Shown here: positions 59,385 to 64,000 of the stretch, in pieces | Layout of the letters: each line of letters starts with the position of its first letter | Numbering within the stretch: position 1 is the first letter of the stretch | From: Diorhabda sublineata | Taxonomy: Eukaryota; Arthropoda; Insecta; Coleoptera; Chrysomelidae | DNA length: 64,000 bases | NCBI RefSeq assembly: GCF_026230105.1 | Contig: NC_079483.1 | Span: 13,943,312 to 14,007,311, forward strand | Direction of reading: 5' to 3' | Notes under the pieces: model-generated | The model's input: only the letters and a program-made list of their open reading frames with translations | What the model was told of the DNA's origin: nothing | The model's database searches: none | Program-made: the position numbers and the translations under genes

Positions 59385-59695
59385 TATAATATACTTGTAA
59401 TGATTGCAACGCCGCTGTCTGCATAGGTCAGACTTCTCAGTATTTAGAAAATAGACTGAAAGATCATCAATACGATAATAAAATAAAACTGCATTAGCGA
59501 ACTACAAATTTTGATGTTATTAATGTATCTATTAAATACGCAAATTGGCAGTGTCAAATCATATTTTGATAAAGACCCGAAGTAGTCGAAAGGTCAATAT
59601 TATATTATTTTAAACAAAATTTTAATTGATAGAAACCTAAAATCAAGACAAAATCATACAAAAGAGGTCTAAGACGTAAGAAAGTCAAAGTAAAC
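59385..59695 (+). mobile_element. Penelope-like element 3' part: GIY-YIG scrap plus terminal sequence
   Basis: The plus strand reads YTCNDCNAAVCIGQTSQYLE followed by NRLKDH (about 59389-59470). This is the YIG half of the GIY-YIG endonuclease in Penelope-like elements (Y-C-DC---YIGQT-R-L--R--EH), with C in place of Y and one residue inserted. After a stop-containing tail, 59564-59600 reads TTTGATAAAGACCCGAAGTA followed by GTCGAAAGGTC, which resembles a hammerhead-type core: a degenerate CUGANGA box, a GAC/GTC stem and the GAAA box. Then follows AACCTAAAATCAAGAC (to about 59645) and AAGAGGTCTAAGACG, shared with 17690-17845, 18328-18490 and 30036-30250. The reverse transcriptase is not in this copy. 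Confidence 0.65.
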
Positions 59696-60829
59696 CATTA
59701 TTGAATAACATGCAGGTTTCTTATTCACCGTCGCTTAGTGGGTTATTCATTCTATCGCATTCTATGGTTCTTCAACCTGCTCAATACCTATTCGAACCAG
59801 TGTTGATGGCATCATAACAATCGTCAACTTGTTTCAAATTGTAAAACAATAAACAATCTTTGACGACAAAACCGTTTTCTGATCCAATGTGTAGGAACGC
59901 CTGACTTCACCGAAAGGATATTTTAGTTCAGTGGAAAATGTGAGTGGGCTGCTAGGGAATTATTGTGTTAATCCAGATCTCATTTAAATGTCTCTTCTGG
60001 TTTCCATTTTTTGTTCCAGATTTCATGCCAATATTTAATTAATCTTGCTAGAATATTCATTTATTTTAACATACACTTCCGTTAACTGCCTTCAGATCTA
60101 TCTAAAAAAATAATAATTATTCTTTAAATATATAAAAATTCAATTCCTTCATCAAGAAGTATAAGTAGTTGTATAGCAAATCTCTATTTTGATTAATTTT
60201 TTAGAGGATTCCGTTTTGTTGGTATTTCCTTCCTGGCAAAAAACTTGATTGATGATTATCCTTGCAGTTTTTCCTTCTTAAAAATCTAACGATTCTCGAC
60301 TAAAAATCTTTTTGTGAAATTAACTGATCCATTGTCTTTCTGAGCCTGATCATATAAATAAGTACTACCATTTTGATGCTTGATACTACACTTAGTTCTA
60401 GTTAGTAACCGTTATGACAATTTTTATGATGTAAACTACGTAAACATTATCAATCATTACTATAAACTCTCTTCAAGAATTTGAAATTTCCAACAAAATT
60501 TTATATTTTCTCTTTGTGTCATTATGGTAATTACAAGAACTGCTGGAATTAAAACGTGGATAGTTTCAAAACCAGTTTTGCATTAATTTAGTTGTGTTTG
60601 AAAGAAGAAAAATAAATGTTTCTATTGATGCCGGTGTTTAATAGACATGTTTTATGATTTATATTGAGAGTTCGCTTAATTTTAAATCATGCTGTGTAGA
60701 TTTTTATTCGATTGAAAACTTTCTAAAATGAATCTTCATTAAAATAATGGGGGTTACATATGATACTTTCAACAAGTACCTACATTCAATTAAAAATGAT
60801 GTGTCACATGATATAGAAACCGAATTTAA
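59696..60829. other. Unassigned AT-rich interval
   Basis: No feature was recognised. Confidence 0.4.
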
Positions 60830-62290
60830 AAGCGAAAATTGGCTGTTGTTGAATTTAATTTTTGCTGAGTCCGAGTTAATCGGTCAAGTTTTTATAAGTT
60901 TGAATTCTTGAAAATTTAACTTTCCAAGTTGCTAAGACAACAATTATCTATCGTAAGTATACTTTCAAGTGTTTTTGGACTGTGCAAAAAGTGTCGAAAA
61001 ATTAACTTTTCTGGGTTTTTAAGACAAAAAATTCGAGTAGATATTGAATAGAAATTGTAAAATAGAGCACTGCACCATTGTTGCTCAAAAATTGATATAA
61101 AATTGGCAGGAAATGAACTTTTTAAGACAACAATTCTCTTTTTAAGTATATTTTGAAGAAAATTATATTGCGACAGAATTGACTTGTCAAAGTTTAAGTT
61201 GCTCAAAAATTAGGGTTTTGAAGTTTCTAAGACAATTCTTTTTCTTCAGTATATTTCAAATGAAAATTTGTTGTTTATAATTGTATTCAGTTAAAAATTG
61301 GACTTCACAAGATTGAGTTACTCAAAAATTGACCGTTCAGAGTTAATATTTGTGTAAAATTACTTATTTTCAAATGTATTTAATTCAAAATTGTTGCTTT
61401 ACGATTATATTGATCAAAAATTGGCTTTTCAAAGTTTGAGTGGGTCGAAAATTGACTGTTTTAAGTGTATTCAGTTAAAAATTAGACTTTGCAAGATTAA
61501 TTTGCTAAAAATTGGCCTTTTAGAGTTAAAATTTGTGTAAAATTACTTATTTTCAAATGTATTTAATTCAAAATTGTTGCTTTACGATTATATTGATCAA
61601 AAATTGGCTTTTCAAAGTTTGAGTGGGTCGAAAATTGACTGTTTTAAGTGTATTCAGTTAAAAATTAGACTTTGCAAGATTAATTTGCTAAAAATTGGCC
61701 TTTTAGAGTTAAAATTTGTGTAAAATTACTTATTTTCAAATGTATTTAATTCAAAATTGTTGCTTTACGATTACATTGATCAAAAATTGGCTTTTCAAAG
61801 TTTGAGTGGGTCGAAAATTGACTGTTTTAAGTGTATTCAGTTAAAAATTAGACTTTGCAAGATTAATTTGCTAAAAATTGGCCTTTTAGAGTTAAAATTT
61901 GTGTAAAATTACTTATTTTCAAATGTATTCAATTCAAAATTGTTGCTTTACGATTATATTGATCAAAAATTGGCTTTTCAAAGTTTGAGTGGGTCGAAAA
62001 TTGACTGTTTTAAATGTATTCAGTTACAAATTAGACTTTGCAAGATTAATTTGCTCAAAAATTGACCTTTCAGAGTTTCTAAGACAACAATTTTATTTCT
62101 TAACTTTATTTTGAATAAAAATTGGCTATTTTCAAATGCGTTTAGATAAGTATTAAACTTTGCAAGATCAAGTTGCGAAAAAATTTACATTTCAAATTTC
62201 AATTTAGTGTAAAATTGGCTGATTTAAAGTATATTTAGTTAGAAATTGCTCCAAAATTTATGGTCAAAAATTAGTTGTCGAATACTGACT
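60830..62290. repeat. Minisatellite with 30-31-base monomers and a 183-base higher-order period
   Basis: The whole region is built of monomers of 30 or 31 bases that start near AAAATTGGCTTTTCAAAG, with much variation. Between about 61340 and 62050 the text TACTTATTTTCAAATGTATT recurs at 61361, 61544, 61727 and 61910, exactly 183 bases apart each time. One unit holds six AAAATT-headed monomers of 30, 31, 30, 30, 31 and 31 bases. Copies of the 183-base unit are almost identical (a few differences, such as GATTATATT against GATTACATT), while the flanking monomers on both sides are diverged. There is no gene inside; the 96-codon minus frame at 60916-61206 is repeat-derived. Confidence 0.9.
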
Positions 62291-62414
62291 TTCCCAAGTA
62301 TAGTGTTTTCAAACATATGTTTGCCTGAATTCAATTTGTTCGTTCGACCAAACGTAGCATTTACGATTCTCAGTCGCAGGTTAAGATCAAAATCGGGACA
62401 AGTAAGCACTCTTC

Positions 62415-62885
62415 GTAACCTCTAGAATGCCTTTCGGGCTTGTTCAATGCGACATTTTATTTCTTTGTTTGATGCCCAGTCTTCAAGGAGCCAGATTTCC
62501 AAATATTTCAATGTATCCACCATCTCTAAAGGCATTGCGTTAAATGTTATGGTGGCGTTTTCAAACATATTTATCTTTCTCGAAATAATCATAAATTTTG
62601 TTTTTTTGGTATTGATGTTTAAGTCCATTGACTTTCTCCGTTCTCCTATGTTATTGACCAGTTGTTGTAGGTCGTGCATATTATCAGTGATTAGGACAGT
62701 ATCGTCCGCATAACGGATATTGTTAATCCACGTCCCATTAACTTTGATTTCCATTTCTATATCCTCTAGGGCCTCTTGGAAAATTGCTTCGGAATATAAA
62801 TTGAATAAGAGTGGAGACAGATAAAATGAGACACTAAGGTAAAAATTCTTTCTGCCTATAATATCTTGATACAATGAAAAAATGC
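62415..62885 (-). pseudogene. LINE reverse transcriptase remnant
   Basis: A 150-codon minus frame reads SFYLSPLLFNLYSEAIFQEA, then EIKVNGTWINNIRYADDTVL (catalytic box with both Asp), then LNINTKKTKFMIISRKI, and VDTLKYLEIWLLEDWASNKE followed by IKCRIEQARKAF. This is the palm and thumb of a non-LTR reverse transcriptase (GVRQGC-LSP-LFNLYSE, YADDTVL, L-IN-KKTK-M, KYLG-WL---W). The GVRQGC part of the first block is replaced by unrelated residues. The frame is unusually long for this region, so the copy is moderately young, but it is truncated at both ends. Confidence 0.8.
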
Positions 62886-63475
62886 GGGAAAAAAATTCTG
62901 ACCCTTAAGGGCGTTTTGTTAAAAGAGGATATCATGCGTGAAGCATGAACACATTGCTATGTATATGGATATATTGGTTGATCGTTTCAAGAACTTTATT
63001 AAGGTGATTGCATCGTATTTTGAGTAAATATTAGTATAGCTTTCAAACGTTATAGCACTTACTTGATATAGGGTGAACCATAAATAATGATCTAAACTAA
63101 AACCGAAGATTCTCGGCCTCAAAATATTCCGATTTAATGCAATTTCCTTCAATAAAATATTCCCGATAAAAAAGGTACAGGATAGCGATGCTAGAATATA
63201 AAATATGATGATAAAAATGAAAGTAAATAGATGTTATTGTATATACGAACGTGAAAATTTAATATAAGGGTTTTGAGGTGGATATATAATTTCGTTATAT
63301 TTTCTACAGTGCCCTACAACAGCTAATATGATGTTGGTTTTAATGTGGCTATTTTTTTGTTGTTAACAATATTAAAATTACATCATTTTTGTAAAAAAAA
63401 TTCTCTTTATTTTCACAAATATAATGATGTCAGTTAATTTAGGGGAGTAAAAAAAATATTGAGACTAATTTTTAA
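62886..63475. other. Unassigned AT-rich interval
   Basis: No feature was recognised; the 77-codon minus frame at 62919-63152 has no family resemblance. Confidence 0.4.
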
Positions 63476-63905
63476 TTTACTATACTTTTAATGTTTTGTC
63501 GAAACAACAATGTAATCACCCTCAAAGTATTCGTTGGTCAGCTATACACGGGTTATTTTTCCGACCTATGGAGGCAGTGTTGCAACACGTCTTCATCTGG
63601 TATGGCTTTCAATTGGTCAAAATGACGTCCTTTCGTGACATGTTTCAATTTTATAAAAAATTCACACGGACGCAAATTAGGATTCTGTAAATCCTCTTAA
63701 CAAAATCAACACACTCGTTTTTCGACTACTCTTCTGTGCAGCTGTGAGATTTTTGGCACAAATGTTTCACATTTCCAAAACGTGTCAAAATTTGATGTAG
63801 GGTGAAACTGTTCAAATTTAACTAATAATCGTTATATTTAAACAACGGTGTGATCTCACATATTTAACGTTAGTTTTTGAAGTTGAACGTTTTCTCCGTT
63901 AACAG
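63476..63905 (-). pseudogene. mariner transposase C-terminal remnant
   Basis: The minus strand reads a decayed CE-FIKLKHVTKGRHFD text (relatives: CDFFLFPRLK--LKGRHF), then QLKAIPDEDVLQHC (relatives: QLKAIP-EDFQ-C), and after a stop the ending EGDYIVV-like (YFEGDNIV; here decayed). This is the last third of a mariner transposase. The upstream part towards 63900 has only weak matches, with several stops. The 64-codon plus frame at 63496-63690 is its shadow. Confidence 0.65.
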
Positions 63906-64000
63906 ATCGCATGGGCCAGTAAGTATTCTCAGGTCCTCGTTGAATGTGAGGAAAATCGAAAATTTGCTTCGATTCTCATGCCCTCTCTTCACAATAGGGA

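Noticed and set aside
63496..63690. 64-codon plus-strand frame
   Set aside because: Antisense to the mariner C-terminal remnant read on the minus strand.
1..64000. CRISPR arrays, bacterial operons, prophage or toxin-antitoxin systems
   Set aside because: No regularly spaced short repeats with unique spacers, no ribosome-binding-site-led gene strings; splice sites and eukaryotic element families show that this is an insect-type nuclear sequence.

Overview
The window looks like nuclear DNA of an insect with a large, AT-rich, repeat-rich genome. The evidence is spliceosomal introns with GT...AG ends, many kinds of eukaryotic transposable elements (mariner/Tc1-like, IS630-like DDE, hAT, Crypton, several non-LTR clades, a Penelope-like element and a gypsy fragment), and almost no long open reading frames. 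Several element families match types I know from insects. A beetle or another insect with an expanded genome would fit, but the sequence does not settle the order. There is no bacterial operon structure, and I see no CRISPR array, rRNA gene or intact canonical tRNA.

Host coding sequence is very sparse. The best evidence is a pair of plus-strand exons at 11431-11605 and 14518-14628. They are joined by a 2.9-kb intron, keep a compatible phase, and encode a Pro/His/Ser/Gln-rich, apparently disordered segment like those of transcriptional regulators. I cannot name the gene. A further possible exon lies at 49361-49477. An intact 147-codon ORF of unknown nature lies on the minus strand at 25635-26078. 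A CpG-containing stretch at 24360-24790 with paired CCAAT boxes, an E-box and two CRE-like sites is a promoter candidate.

Most of the rest is a graveyard of mobile elements. From left to right: a Crypton recombinase end (1-180), hAT (1200-1900, minus), IS630-like and Tc1/mariner scraps (2000-5160), a jockey-like reverse transcriptase (6462-7110), and Tc1 and LINE scraps (9.5-10.4 kb). Next come the exon pair, a foldback MITE (15.46-15.73 kb), a Tc1/mariner scrap (16.8-17.25 kb), Penelope-like ends and foldbacks (17.7-18.5 kb), a LINE (18.7-19.2 kb) and mariner copy 1 (21.6-22.5 kb). A DDE element (23.2-23.9 kb) is followed by the promoter candidate and the 147-codon ORF. Then there is a young 5'-truncated RTE-like LINE (27457-28383), mariner copy 2 with both ends (28440-29310), another Penelope-type foldback (30 kb) and hAT (30.6-31.2 kb). 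A 652-bp MITE follows (32.2-32.9 kb), then an IS630-like transposase (34.1-35.0 kb) and a LINE (35.2-35.8 kb).

The right half holds a Tc1-like scrap (38.6 kb), a spliced Crypton recombinase with three frameshifts (39598-40708, minus), Tc1-like copies (43.8 and 47.5-48.4 kb) and a second copy of the 23-kb DDE element (45.25-46.3 kb). It also holds a LINE RNase H remnant (51.2-51.6 kb), mariner scraps (52.7 and 55.0-55.8 kb), a gypsy integrase tail (57.0-57.3 kb), and a LINE plus a Penelope-like end (58.8-59.7 kb). A minisatellite with a 183-bp higher-order period built from six 30-31-bp monomers spans 60.8-62.3 kb, followed by a LINE (62.4-62.9 kb) and a mariner end (63.5-63.9 kb). Nearly all transposases and reverse transcriptases carry stops, frameshifts or deletions. 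I found no convincing new biological system. The points most worth checking are the exon pair, the 147-codon ORF, the Penelope-type ends with hammerhead-like cores, the higher-order minisatellite and the Crypton.
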